DNA of 52,391 nt from Synechococcus sp. SB0662_bin_14 (GTDB taxonomy: Bacteria > Cyanobacteriota > Cyanobacteriia > PCC-6307 > Cyanobiaceae), in NCBI GenBank assembly GCA_009840445.1, contig VXNS01000004.1:1-52391 (forward strand), written 5' to 3'. Below, one piece after another: positions 18,107-26,383 of this stretch; the first letter of the stretch is position 1; every line of letters starts with the position of its first letter. The position numbers and the translations under genes are program-made. The notes beneath the pieces were generated by a model. That model had not been told where the DNA came from. It saw nothing but the letters and a program-made list of their open reading frames with translations, and made no database searches.

Positions 18107-18966
18107 GATTCATCCAGTGGTGAGCCGGCCTGGGGCGAACGCCAGAGGGCATCCGCCATGGTGGCCACCTGGGCCATGGCCTCCACGTCATGGATGCGCA
18201 CCACGGCGGCGCCACCGGCAACGGCCTTGCAGACCGTCGCTGCCGTGCCCCAGATGCGCCGGCAGGGGTCGGGCTGCTCAAGAACCGCACCGATGAACCG
18301 CTTGCGGGACGGCCCCACCAGCAGGGGATAACCGTGGTGGGCCAGGCGGGACAGGTGGCGCAGAAGGGTCAGGTTGTGGTGGGTGGTTTTGGCAAATCCC
18401 AGGCCGGGATCCCAGAGGAGTTGCCAGGGCTCCACGCCAGCGGCTTGCGCCGTGGCTGTCTGGCGCAGCAGTGCAGCCTCCACCTCCCCCACCACGTCCT
18501 CGTAGTGGGCCATGGCGTCCATGGTGCGGCTGTTGCCACGGCGGTGCATGAGCACGTAGGCACAACGCCGGCGCGCCACCAGCGGCAGCATGGCGGGATC
18601 ATGGTTGCCGCCGCTCACGTCGTTCACCCAGTTCGCCCCCGCCTCCAGGGCCGCGTCGGCCACGTCGGCCCGGAAGGTGTCAACGGAGAGAACGGGTTCA
18701 GGCCCCAACTGCTGGCGAACGGCCTGAATCACGGGCACCACCCGCTCCGTCTCCACGGCAGGCCCCACTTCTTCCGCACCGGGGCGGGTGCTCTGGCCGC
18801 CAATATCCAGAACGTGGGCGCCCGCCTGGAGATGGGCGCCACAGACATCCACGGCCTGGGCCACGCTGGTGATACGTCCCCCGTCGCTGAAGCTGTCGGG
18901 CGTGATGTTCACCACCGCCATCACCGCCGTACGACCCGGCGCCAGGCCTGGGATGGCGCTTTCCAT
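18085..18966 (-). CDS. folP: Dihydropteroate synthase
   Basis: FolP condenses 6-hydroxymethyl-dihydropterin pyrophosphate with p-aminobenzoate in folate synthesis. The 293-residue TIM-barrel protein carries the diphosphate-binding loop AVVNITPDSFSDGG, the second loop DIGGQSTRPGAEEV, SVDTFRADVADAALEAG, VNDVSGG, the segment WDPGLGFAKTTHHNL and the C-terminal pABA/phosphate loop VGPSRKRFIGAV plus VRIHDVEAM. It lies 20 bp downstream of tpiA on the same strand and is likely cotranscribed with it. The C-terminal 15 residues are non-conserved and overlap the convergent DUF gene. Confidence 0.96.
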   Translation of the reverse strand: MESAIPGLAPGRTAVMAVVNITPDSFSDGGRITSVAQAVDVCGAHLQAGAHVLDIGGQSTRPGAEEVGPAVETERVVPVIQAVRQQLGPEPVLSVDTFRADVADAALEAGANWVNDVSGGNHDPAMLPLVARRRCAYVLMHRRGNSRTMDAMAHYEDVVGEVEAALLRQTATAQAAGVEPWQLLWDPGLGFAKTTHHNLTLLRHLSRLAHHGYPLLVGPSRKRFIGAVLEQPDPCRRIWGTAATVCKAVAGGAAVVRIHDVEAMAQVATMADALWRSPQAGSPLDESQPQVAN

Positions 18967-18986
18967 GGCGTGCAGCCTTGGTTCCC

Positions 18987-19718
18987 CTAAAACGACTGAT
19001 AGTTGACGATGCGGGCAAAGGCGTCCGGGTCCAGGGAGGCGCCACCCACAAGCACCCCGTCAATGTGGGACTGGTGCATCAGCTCGTCAATGGTGCCGGG
19101 TTTCACGGAGCCGCCGTATTGGATGGTCAACTCCGGATTGCCGGACCATTGGCGGATCAGCCCGCAGATGCGGTTGGCCTCCGAGGCATCACAGGTCTGC
19201 CCTGTGCCGATGGCCCAGAGGGGTTCATAGGCCACCACCAGGGAATCCAACTCCAGACCATCCAGCCCGGTTTTCACTTGGTGGTGAATCACCGTGTCGG
19301 TTTCCCCGGCCTGGCGTTGCTCCAGGCTTTCCCCGATGCAGACAATGGGTGTCAACCCCTCCTTTTGCGCCGCATGGGCGCGACGGTTGACCGCCTCGTC
19401 GGTTTCGCACCAATACTTGCGGGGCTCGCTATGGCCCACAATCACGTAGCGCACCCCGTGTTCCGTCAGCATGGGGGCAGAGATCTCGCCTGTGTAGGCC
19501 CCGTCCCCGTCCCAATGCACGTTCTGAGCACCCAGGCGAATGCGACCTCCGTGCATGGCGCTGCTGAGGCTGGACAGGGCCGTGAACGGCGGGACCAGGA
19601 TGACGGTCCGGTCCGTGGGGGTTTCCGTAACCTGGGGGAGGAAATCTTCAAGAAAACGCAGGGCGGCCGCACAGGTCATGTGCATCTTCCAGTTCCCCGC
19701 AATGAAAGCCTGACGCAC
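18987..19718 (-). CDS. tpiA: Triosephosphate isomerase
   Basis: TPI interconverts dihydroxyacetone phosphate and glyceraldehyde-3-phosphate in glycolysis and the Calvin cycle. The 243-residue protein holds the catalytic Lys in AGNWKMHMT, the His in [11 protein letters not shown], the catalytic Glu with the flexible lid in [16 protein letters not shown] and the phosphate loops IQYGGSVKP and [10 protein letters not shown]. The usual GHSERR reads GHSEPR here, which I recall as normal for marine picocyanobacteria. It begins at the ATG at 19718 and is followed by folP. Confidence 0.97.
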   Translation of the reverse strand: MRQAFIAGNWKMHMTCAAALRFLEDFLPQVTETPTDRTVILVPPFTALSSLSSAMHGGRIRLGAQNVHWDGDGAYTGEISAPMLTEHGVRYVIVGHSEPRKYWCETDEAVNRRAHAAQKEGLTPIVCIGESLEQRQAGETDTVIHHQVKTGLDGLELDSLVVAYEPLWAIGTGQTCDASEANRICGLIRQWSGNPELTIQYGGSVKPGTIDELMHQSHIDGVLVGGASLDPDAFARIVNYQSF

Positions 19719-19783
19719 GAAAAACGATGATTCCGTTGCCAGCTTACCAGCGCCCGGACTGGCTGCCCCAGCGCCGGGGCATT

Positions 19784-20011
19784 CTAGGCTTTGGGGGGTT
19801 CGGGTTGATCCCCTTGCTCGGAAGATTCAAGGGAGGCCATGAGAATCATGGCAATCAGCAGGCCTTGGCCCAGGGCCAGCGTGACGGCCACAACCAATTC
19901 CAACAGCGCCAAGATCCAGGCCGTGGCGGTGATCAACCTGCTCTTCAGTTGCAGTTCCCGGGGCTGCGGTGGCGCCGGCGAGCCTCTGAACGCAACGACC
20001 CCGGTATCCAT
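19784..20011 (-). CDS. Small hypothetical protein with one or two hydrophobic helices
   Basis: From the ATG at 20011 this encodes about 75 residues: a polar N-terminus ([19 protein letters not shown]), one long hydrophobic stretch ([28 protein letters not shown]) that could form one or two membrane helices, and an acidic tail. It sits on the same strand as tpiA and folP, 65 bp upstream of tpiA. No family is recognised. Coding is plausible because of the membrane-like pattern and gene order but is not certain. Confidence 0.5.
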   Translation of the reverse strand: MDTGVVAFRGSPAPPQPRELQLKSRLITATAWILALLELVVAVTLALGQGLLIAMILMASLESSEQGDQPEPPKA

Positions 20012-20167
20012 CACCAACGGACTCAAGCCAATCATGCTCAATGCCTGCAAGGGTTGTCATCATCTTACAGGCCTTTCTCCCGCCTTGAGACAAGGTGATC
20101 ACATCCACCCAAGTCGTTGTCCCCCTGGAGACCCCCTTTCCTGATGTCCAGCCTGATATCCAGCCCC

Positions 20168-21046
20168 ATGTCCGGCCCGCAAACGTTCCAGCAGATCATC
20201 GCCACCCTCAACGGCTTCTGGGCAGAACAGGGCTGTGTCCTACTCCAGCCCTACGACACGGAAAAAGGGGCCGGCACCATGAGCCCCCACACCTTTTTGC
20301 GCGCCCTTGGTCCGGAGCCATGGGCCGTGGCCTACCCGGAGCCCTGCCGACGACCCGGGGACGGGCGTTACGGGGATAACCCCAACCGGGCCCAGCACTA
20401 TTTCCAATACCAGGTGCTGATCAAACCTTCTCCCGCCGGTATCCAGGAAACCTATTTGCGCTCCCTGGAGGCCCTTGGTATTGCCTGCGAGCGCCACGAT
20501 ATTCGCTTTGTGGAAGACAACTGGGAATCCCCGACCCTGGGGGCCTGGGGCGTGGGTTGGGAGGTGTGGCTGGACGGCATGGAGATCACCCAGTTCACCT
20601 ATTTCCAGCAGTGCGGCGGGCTGGACTGCTGTCCTGTCTCCGTGGAAATTACCTACGGCCTGGAGCGGCTGGCCATGTACCTGCAGGAGGTGGATAATCT
20701 TTGGGATCTGCGCTGGAATCACCACCTGCGTTACGGCCAAATCTGGCTGGAACAGGAGCGGCAGCAGTGTCGCTACAACTTTGTCGCCAGTGATCCCCAG
20801 CGTCTTCTGAAGCTGTTCCACCTCTATGAAGCGGAAGCCAGCCAACTGGCTGAACAAGGCTTGGCGGTTCCGGCCCTGGATTGGGTTCTCAAGTGCAGCC
20901 ATTGCTTCAATTTGCTGGATGCCCGGGGCGCCATCTCCGTCACGGAGCGGCAGCGCACCATCATGCGCATCCGCAAGCTGGCGGCGGCAGTGGCCCAGGC
21001 CTGGCAACTTGAGCGGGAGACCATGGGCTACCCCCTGTTGACCTGA
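20168..21046 (+). CDS. glyQ: Glycyl-tRNA synthetase alpha subunit
   Basis: GlyQ is the catalytic subunit of the alpha2-beta2 bacterial glycyl-tRNA synthetase. The 292-residue protein contains the family opening [17 protein letters not shown], then [19 protein letters not shown], the [17 protein letters not shown] block (class II motif 2 region), [35 protein letters not shown] cut into recognisable parts, and [13 protein letters not shown] (motif 3 region). The ATG at 20168 is preferred because only a few residues then precede the conserved FQQII; an upstream ATG at 20144 is in frame. The beta-subunit gene glyS is not in the window. ald follows after a 34-bp gap. Confidence 0.96.
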   Translation: MSGPQTFQQIIATLNGFWAEQGCVLLQPYDTEKGAGTMSPHTFLRALGPEPWAVAYPEPCRRPGDGRYGDNPNRAQHYFQYQVLIKPSPAGIQETYLRSLEALGIACERHDIRFVEDNWESPTLGAWGVGWEVWLDGMEITQFTYFQQCGGLDCCPVSVEITYGLERLAMYLQEVDNLWDLRWNHHLRYGQIWLEQERQQCRYNFVASDPQRLLKLFHLYEAEASQLAEQGLAVPALDWVLKCSHCFNLLDARGAISVTERQRTIMRIRKLAAAVAQAWQLERETMGYPLLT

Positions 21047-21080
21047 GTGGGAAGATAACCGGAGCCGGGATTGGGTCGCT

Positions 21081-22208
21081 ATGGCCATGTCGTCAACTGC
21101 CAATGTGGGCGTTCCACGGGAGGTCAAACGGGACGAGCGGCGTGTGGCGCTGACGCCGGACGCCGCCAAGGAGTTGGTACGCCACGGCCTGGGGGTATGG
21201 GTGGAGCGGGGCGCCGGCGAGGAAGCGGGTCTTGCGGACGAGGACTTTGCCGCGGCGGGGGCGGTTCTTGTGGACGCCGCCACCGCCTGGTCCGCCAACG
21301 TGGTGGTCAAGGTGAAGGAACCCCAGCCGGAGGAGTACCGGTTTTTACGGGAAGACCTGGTGCTGTTCACCTATCTGCACCTGGCGGGCTATCCGGCGGT
21401 GGCCAGGGCCTTGATGGAGGCCCGGGTCACCGCCGTTGCCTATGAAACCGTGCAACTGGAGGACGGCAGCCTGCCGCTGCTGGCCCCCATGAGCGAGATT
21501 GCCGGGCGGCTGGCCACCCAGGTGGGGGCCCACCTGCTGGAGAAACCCCATGGGGGCCGCGGGGTGTTGATCGGGGGCTGCACAGGCGTCCAACCGGCGC
21601 GGGTGGTGGTGTTGGGGGCCGGCACAGTGGGTTGGAGCGCAGCCCGCATCGCGGCGGCCATGGATGCCGAGGTGATTCTCCTGGATCTCTCCCCGGGCCG
21701 ACTCCGTCAGTTGGAGGCAGAACGCCGTGGCCGGATCACGGGCCTGGTGAGCAGTCGGACCACCATTGAGCACCTGGTGCCCACGGCAGATCTGCTGATC
21801 GGCGCCGTGCTGACCCCCGGTGGCCGCGCCCCCACACTGGTGGACGAGCAACTGGTTCAGCGCATGACCCCCGGCTCGGTCATTGTGGACGTGGCCATTG
21901 ACCAGGGGGGCTGCGTGGCCACCAGCCAGGAGACGGTCCATACGGACCCGGTGCGCATTGTCCATGGCGTGGGGCACTATGCCGTGGGCAACATGCCCGG
22001 CGCCGTGCCCCGCACCGCCACCCAGGCTTTGGTGAGCGTCACCCTCCCCTACGTCCAGGCCATCGCCGGGCGCGGGTTGCGGGAAGCGGTCACGGAGAAG
22101 CCGGAGCTCCTGGGGGGCTTGAACACGGCTGACGGCTCCGTCTGCCATCCGACCGTGGCCAAGGCCCTGGGTCTTGACCAGCGCCATCCCATGGCCTGCC
22201 TGGGTTAA
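21081..22208 (+). CDS. ald: Alanine dehydrogenase
   Basis: Ald interconverts L-alanine and pyruvate plus ammonia using NAD. The 375-residue protein has the N-terminal GVPREVKRDERRVALTP segment, the substrate-binding Lys in VVVKVKEPQPEEY, the catalytic His in FTYLHLAGYP, the ETVQLEDGSLPLLAPMSEIAG stretch seen in parts, the NAD loop VVVLGAGTVGWSAARIAAAM, the pattern LIGAVLTPGGRAPTLV, and VDVAIDQGGC with the catalytic Asp. It lies just downstream of glyQ on the same strand. A TTG-free, unambiguous ATG at 21081 is used; the ATG at 21087 is equally possible. Confidence 0.95.
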   Translation: MAMSSTANVGVPREVKRDERRVALTPDAAKELVRHGLGVWVERGAGEEAGLADEDFAAAGAVLVDAATAWSANVVVKVKEPQPEEYRFLREDLVLFTYLHLAGYPAVARALMEARVTAVAYETVQLEDGSLPLLAPMSEIAGRLATQVGAHLLEKPHGGRGVLIGGCTGVQPARVVVLGAGTVGWSAARIAAAMDAEVILLDLSPGRLRQLEAERRGRITGLVSSRTTIEHLVPTADLLIGAVLTPGGRAPTLVDEQLVQRMTPGSVIVDVAIDQGGCVATSQETVHTDPVRIVHGVGHYAVGNMPGAVPRTATQALVSVTLPYVQAIAGRGLREAVTEKPELLGGLNTADGSVCHPTVAKALGLDQRHPMACLG

Positions 22209-22219
22209 GGCGGCCCACC

Positions 22220-22972
22220 TCAGGTCTCGAAGTTGAAGCGTTTGAGAACGCCTTGCCGCGGCCGGCCTGGTCCTGCAGAGTCACCCGACCCAAGGGGGCG
22301 GCCCACCGGTCTTCTGCCGTGGAGCACTCTCCCCCGTCCACCCTGCTCTCTGTCAAAACGTCCTCTCCTCACAAACTGAATCACGTCGTAGCGCTCCACG
22401 TGCAGACTCTGTCCATGGCGTTTCAGGTCCAGGTTGAGGAAGTGGCGCAAAGCACGGCGTGGCACAGCCCCATGGAGCGTCAGCTTGAAGTTGCGTCCGC
22501 GCTGAGAGGTGGTGTTGCCCCGGGGCTGCTGGCGAATTCTGACCACAAGCTGCCGTGCTTCGGGATCCGTGAACATCAACTCACCGCGCACGGAAAAATA
22601 CCCGTCTGACGGCTCAATATTCTGGGAATCCTGCGGGTCTTCGGACGGCTGGGGGGCTTGCGGCGGCGCATCGGTACGGTCCAGCAAGCTGGGCTCCCAA
22701 AGGCCCATCACTTGCAGGTGGAGCTTGTCCTGGTCCTTGTCACGATTGCGTGGGTAGCACACCCAGAGATGGGGCTGGTCCAAGTCCACGTGCCGCCGCA
22801 CCAAATGGATCACGCGGCCGAGAAGAACGGCCTCCAGTTGGGTGTTGTCCGCGGTGTGGATGACTCCGGTGGTGAAGGAGTCCGGACCGTCTGAACGATA
22901 GATGCCCCTCACAAGTCCGATGGCTCGGAATTGCAGAGGGTCTGTCACCGGTGAAATGGGTTGTTTTGCCAT
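22220..22972 (-). CDS. Conserved cyanobacterial protein of unknown function
   Basis: This 250-residue soluble protein is unnamed. Residues 10-110 form a beta-rich domain (FRAIGLVRGIYRSDG, TQLEAVLLGRVIHLVRRH, LDQPHLWVCYPRNR, LHLQVMGLWEP). A second beta-rich part follows (YFSVRGELMFTDPEARQLVVRI). A very basic tail (RRGRFDREQGGRGRVLHG) ends in the motif GVLKRFNFET, which suggests RNA or nucleic-acid binding. I recall similar proteins in marine Synechococcus without a named function. It converges with ald, the stops being 11 bp apart, and is divergent from the TPR gene across 62 bp. Confidence 0.75.
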   Translation of the reverse strand: MAKQPISPVTDPLQFRAIGLVRGIYRSDGPDSFTTGVIHTADNTQLEAVLLGRVIHLVRRHVDLDQPHLWVCYPRNRDKDQDKLHLQVMGLWEPSLLDRTDAPPQAPQPSEDPQDSQNIEPSDGYFSVRGELMFTDPEARQLVVRIRQQPRGNTTSQRGRNFKLTLHGAVPRRALRHFLNLDLKRHGQSLHVERYDVIQFVRRGRFDREQGGRGRVLHGRRPVGRPLGSGDSAGPGRPRQGVLKRFNFET

Positions 22973-23034
22973 CCCCAGCCTGGATTCCTGCCCTGTGAGA
23001 CAGTTTAATCCTGCCAGACCCCTGACCGCCCACC

Positions 23035-23886
23035 GTGCCCCGTGCCATCGTTCTGTTACTCCAGGGCGTGTTGCTTGGCGGCAGCTATGGCGGCATTTTT
23101 CTCCTGGGCTGGTGGGCGTCCGGCAATACCTCTGCCGAGGTGGCCACCACCTCGGCCGTTCCGGCCGAGCAACAGGAGGTTGTCAACTTCCGCAAGCAAC
23201 CGGGTCGCTTGCCGGACGATCCGGACTTGCTGCTGGAGTTGATCACGACCCAGCTTCAGCAAGGGGATCTCCAGGCCGCCTACGACCACTTGCAGGCCCT
23301 GCACCGGAAGCATCCCCAGCGCTGGCAGTTGAGCTTGCTGGCTGCCGAGCTGCTGCGGGCCAGTGGCGAGTTGACCGCTGCCCAACGGCAGGTTCAAGGT
23401 CTTCTGGCGGTGGACCCCGACAACCTTTCACTGCTGCGGCTCTATTGCCGCATCCTGCTGGAGCGGGGCGAGGCAGACCGGGCAGAGGCCGTGGCAGACG
23501 CCGCCTGGCAACGGGCTCAGCCCCCGGAGCCGCCGGATACGGATACGGAGAGAACGGTTGATGCCGTTCCCTACGGCTTGCTGTTGGCGGACGTGCGCCG
23601 CACCCAGGGCAAGGTGGGCGCGGCAGACCAACTGTTGGAGCAAATGATCGACCGCTCGCAGCGCAGGGAGACGGATCCGCGCCCCCTTGTTGCCCAGGCC
23701 ATGTTGCGGCAGGACAACGGCGACCTGGAGACTGCTCAACAATTGCTGGCGGAAGCTCGCCAGTACGGCGATTCCGTCACCGTTCAATGGCTGGACATTC
23801 TGTCCCGGAGGTGGAGCCTGGAGTTTACCCGTGTCCTCACCACTCAACTCCCCGGCACGCCACCACCGCCGCCCACCAACCCGTAG
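23035..23886 (+). CDS. Membrane-anchored tetratricopeptide-repeat protein
   Basis: This 283-residue protein starts at a GTG. A hydrophobic N-terminal helix (IVLLLQGVLLGGSYGGIFLLGWW) acts as a signal anchor. Several degenerate TPR units follow (DLLLELITTQLQQGDLQAAY, LLRASGELTAAQRQVQGLL, LLADVRRTQGKVGAADQLL, AMLRQDNGDLETAQQLLAEA), and it ends in a short Pro-rich tail. TPR solenoids usually act as protein-interaction scaffolds, here probably on the periplasmic side. No partner is evident. Its 3' end overlaps the convergent glcE-like gene by 43 bp. Confidence 0.75.
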   Translation: MPRAIVLLLQGVLLGGSYGGIFLLGWWASGNTSAEVATTSAVPAEQQEVVNFRKQPGRLPDDPDLLLELITTQLQQGDLQAAYDHLQALHRKHPQRWQLSLLAAELLRASGELTAAQRQVQGLLAVDPDNLSLLRLYCRILLERGEADRAEAVADAAWQRAQPPEPPDTDTERTVDAVPYGLLLADVRRTQGKVGAADQLLEQMIDRSQRRETDPRPLVAQAMLRQDNGDLETAQQLLAEARQYGDSVTVQWLDILSRRWSLEFTRVLTTQLPGTPPPPPTNP

Positions 23887-25013
23887 GGGTCCAGGGCGTG
23901 TTTAACGGCCAGCATCACGTCCGCAGCAGGCTGACGCTGCCACGGCGGCAGGGGAAACGGGATGCTGCCGTGGGGCTGCACCAGAATGGTCAGAAAACCA
24001 CCATGGGCCGTGAGGTGGTTCCGCAACTGAAGCACCTGCTCAGCAGTGAGGGCGCCGATGGCGTAGCCCAGGCCGGTGGTGAGCCCACCGTGCCAACACA
24101 GCCCCGCGGCGCCACTCTCCAGCATGAGCTGGGCCATGGATGCAGGGCGGCAGCCCAGATGCAAGAGCCAGGCGTCTGGCTCCGGCGGCCGCGCCAGGGC
24201 CACCTGTGGCCAGTTGGGCAAGGGTTGTATCCGGACGGAGTCCCCAAGCTGTGCCGCCAGGGCCTGCTCTTGGGCCTTGATGGCGTCCTGGGAAATGCTG
24301 CCCAAACTGATCGCCAGGTACAGATCACCCTCTGGAGAAGCTCCATGGCCCAACCGCCTTGCCATGGCGGGACTCCACCAGTCCATCCGCTCCGGGGTGA
24401 GACAGGAGCGCAACAGCCACTGGCGCAGTTGAAGCATGGATTCCCGGGGGCCACAAAGCAGCAGGTGACGCCGCTGGGGGGGGATGGGATAGGTGCGCAG
24501 GGTCAGACGGGTCAGCAGCGCGAGGGAGCCCCAGGAGCCGCAGAGCAGTCGCATGAGGTCGTAGCCGGCCACGTTCTTGACCACACGGCCGCCTGCCTTG
24601 GCTGCCACGCCGTCGGCCCGCACAAAGCCCACCCCGATGAGCTGATCCCGGATGCCCAGATAGCGATGGCGCAGACCGGCGGAGAGGCCACGGGCCACCA
24701 GTCCGCCAACGGTGCCTTGGCTGCCAGCCGGCGGAGGGTCCACCGCCAGCCATTGCCCCTGTTCCGCCAAGGCCGCCTGCAACCAGGCCAGGGGGAGTCC
24801 CGCCTCCACCTCGATGGTGAAGTCTTCCACGCTATGGCGGAGGATCCTGTTGTTGCCGGCAACGGAGACAACCTGACCGTCCCACGGCCCAGAGTGACAC
24901 CAATGGAAATGTGCCCCCAGCCCGGCAGGGCGCCAGGGTTGACGGGCCACGTTGAGTTGGCGCAGGAGATCGGGAACCTCCTGCAGCGTGGGCCGCAGCC
25001 AGCCACGGGGCAT
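23844..25013 (-). CDS. glcE: FAD-binding oxidoreductase, glycolate oxidase subunit GlcE-like
   Basis: This is an FAD-linked PCMH-fold protein of the kind that forms glycolate dehydrogenase with GlcD and GlcF in photorespiratory glycolate oxidation. From the ATG at 25013 it has 389 residues. The flavin-binding segments are VEAGLPLAWLQAALAEQG, the VDPPPAGSQGTVGGLVARG loop, IGVGFVRADGVAAKAGGRVVKNVAGYDLMRLL in parts, and a C-terminal VKHALDPYGLVGGGGGVPG resembling the FAD-linked oxidase end (KxxxDPxGxxNPG). glcD and glcF are not in the window. It is divergent from the DUF1537 kinase, with only about 32 bp between the starts, so they share a compact promoter region. Confidence 0.85.
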   Translation of the reverse strand: MPRGWLRPTLQEVPDLLRQLNVARQPWRPAGLGAHFHWCHSGPWDGQVVSVAGNNRILRHSVEDFTIEVEAGLPLAWLQAALAEQGQWLAVDPPPAGSQGTVGGLVARGLSAGLRHRYLGIRDQLIGVGFVRADGVAAKAGGRVVKNVAGYDLMRLLCGSWGSLALLTRLTLRTYPIPPQRRHLLLCGPRESMLQLRQWLLRSCLTPERMDWWSPAMARRLGHGASPEGDLYLAISLGSISQDAIKAQEQALAAQLGDSVRIQPLPNWPQVALARPPEPDAWLLHLGCRPASMAQLMLESGAAGLCWHGGLTTGLGYAIGALTAEQVLQLRNHLTAHGGFLTILVQPHGSIPFPLPPWQRQPAADVMLAVKHALDPYGLVGGGGGVPGS

Positions 25014-25045
25014 TGTGGCCCTTCCCATCTCACGTCCCGGTGTCA

Positions 25046-26377
25046 ATGACCCCAGCGCCCATCACCAAGTTGATTGTCATTGATGATGACCCAACGGGCT
25101 CCCAGACGGTTCACAGTTGCCTGCTCTTGTTAAGTTGGCGTGTGGAAACCCTGGTGGCAGGGCTTCAGCACCCCGCCAATGTTGTCTTCATTCTGGGAAA
25201 CACCCGCGCCTTGCCCCGCCAGGATGCGGAAGTGCGTCTTCGCGCCATCTGTCGCAACTTGCGCTTGGCGCTAAAGCGGCTGAATCTGAAGCACTGGCAG
25301 TTGGTGAGCCGGGGGGATTCCACCCTGCGCAGCCACTTCCCCCTGGAGGCACAGGTGCTTGGCCAGGAGTTGGGTCCTTTTGCGGCGGTGTTCCTGTTGC
25401 CGGCCTTCCTGCCGGGTGGTCGCACCACCGTGGGCGGCCGTCACTTTCTCCACGGCCAGCCGGTCCACCTCAGCAGCTACGCACGGGACAGCCGCTTTGG
25501 CTACACCACCAGCTTCCTGGCGGCATGGGTGGAGCAGAAGAGCGGCGGCCGCATTCCGCAAGCCACGGTCACCGGACTTCACTGGGAGAATCACGGCGAT
25601 CCCGGCCGCCGCTTGGCGTCCCTCCCCCAGGGCGCCGTGGTGACCGTGGATGCCAGTGAGCCGGAGCACCTGCGCCGTTTTGGTCAACTGATGCAGCGAC
25701 GGCGCCAGCAGGGGCATCGGGATCTGTGCTGGGGAGCCGCCAGCCTGATTAACGCCCTGGTGGATCCCGGCCCCCAGGTGCTGACTCCAGGGGATTTTGC
25801 GGCGCTGCGGCGGCGGGATGCAGGGGGACCGCAACCGGGCCTCGTTCTGGTGGGCTCCCACCAACCCGGTGCAGACCGCCAACTGGCAACACTGCTCACG
25901 GCCCCCTCCGTGAAGGGCCTGGAGATCCCTCTGGAGCGTCTACACCATGGCCCGGACCCCTCTCTGGCCATGGCGCTGGCCGCTGCCTTGGGGCACACCC
26001 TGCACCAGGAGCGCCGCACCGTGGCGCTCTACACCAGCCGCGGCGAACGCCTGCGGGGCGACGGGGCCGGCCAACTGGCCATGGCGGAGGCCGTTGCCCA
26101 GCTTCAGAAGATCCTGTTGGCTCCCCTGTGCCCCGGCTTGGGCTACGTGATCAGCAAAGGGGGAAGCACCAGCGACACCCTGCTGCGCCATGGGCTGGGC
26201 CTGGATCGCGTGGTGCTGCGGGGTCAGGTGATGCCGGGCATCTCGCTGGTGCAGCCTCCCGTGCCCAACAAGGGCCAAGCGGGTCTTCCGGTGATCTGTG
26301 TGCCAGGCAACATGGGGACGGACGAGACCCTGCTGGATCTCCACCGGCTCATGGAGCCGGAGCACGACCGACCATGA
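25046..26377 (+). CDS. Four-carbon acid sugar kinase family protein (DUF1537)
   Basis: Members of this family (OtnK/DtnK) phosphorylate four-carbon acid sugars such as erythronate and threonate. The 443-residue protein shows the N-terminal substrate domain motif KLIVIDDDPTGSQTVHSC, SRGDSTLRSHFPLEA, LLPAFLPGGRTTVGGRHFLHG in parts, and the C-terminal nucleotide domain with VISKGGSTSDTLLRHGLG and a final PVICVPGNMGTDETLLDLH. The ATG at 25046 places the DDDPTGS loop close to the N-terminus as in the family. It sits divergent to glcE and 6 bp before selO. The usual partner enzymes are not seen, so the substrate may differ; a role in clearing a damaged or oxidised sugar acid is possible but inferred. 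Confidence 0.87.
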   Translation: MTPAPITKLIVIDDDPTGSQTVHSCLLLLSWRVETLVAGLQHPANVVFILGNTRALPRQDAEVRLRAICRNLRLALKRLNLKHWQLVSRGDSTLRSHFPLEAQVLGQELGPFAAVFLLPAFLPGGRTTVGGRHFLHGQPVHLSSYARDSRFGYTTSFLAAWVEQKSGGRIPQATVTGLHWENHGDPGRRLASLPQGAVVTVDASEPEHLRRFGQLMQRRRQQGHRDLCWGAASLINALVDPGPQVLTPGDFAALRRRDAGGPQPGLVLVGSHQPGADRQLATLLTAPSVKGLEIPLERLHHGPDPSLAMALAAALGHTLHQERRTVALYTSRGERLRGDGAGQLAMAEAVAQLQKILLAPLCPGLGYVISKGGSTSDTLLRHGLGLDRVVLRGQVMPGISLVQPPVPNKGQAGLPVICVPGNMGTDETLLDLHRLMEPEHDRP

Positions 26378-26383
26378 CGATCA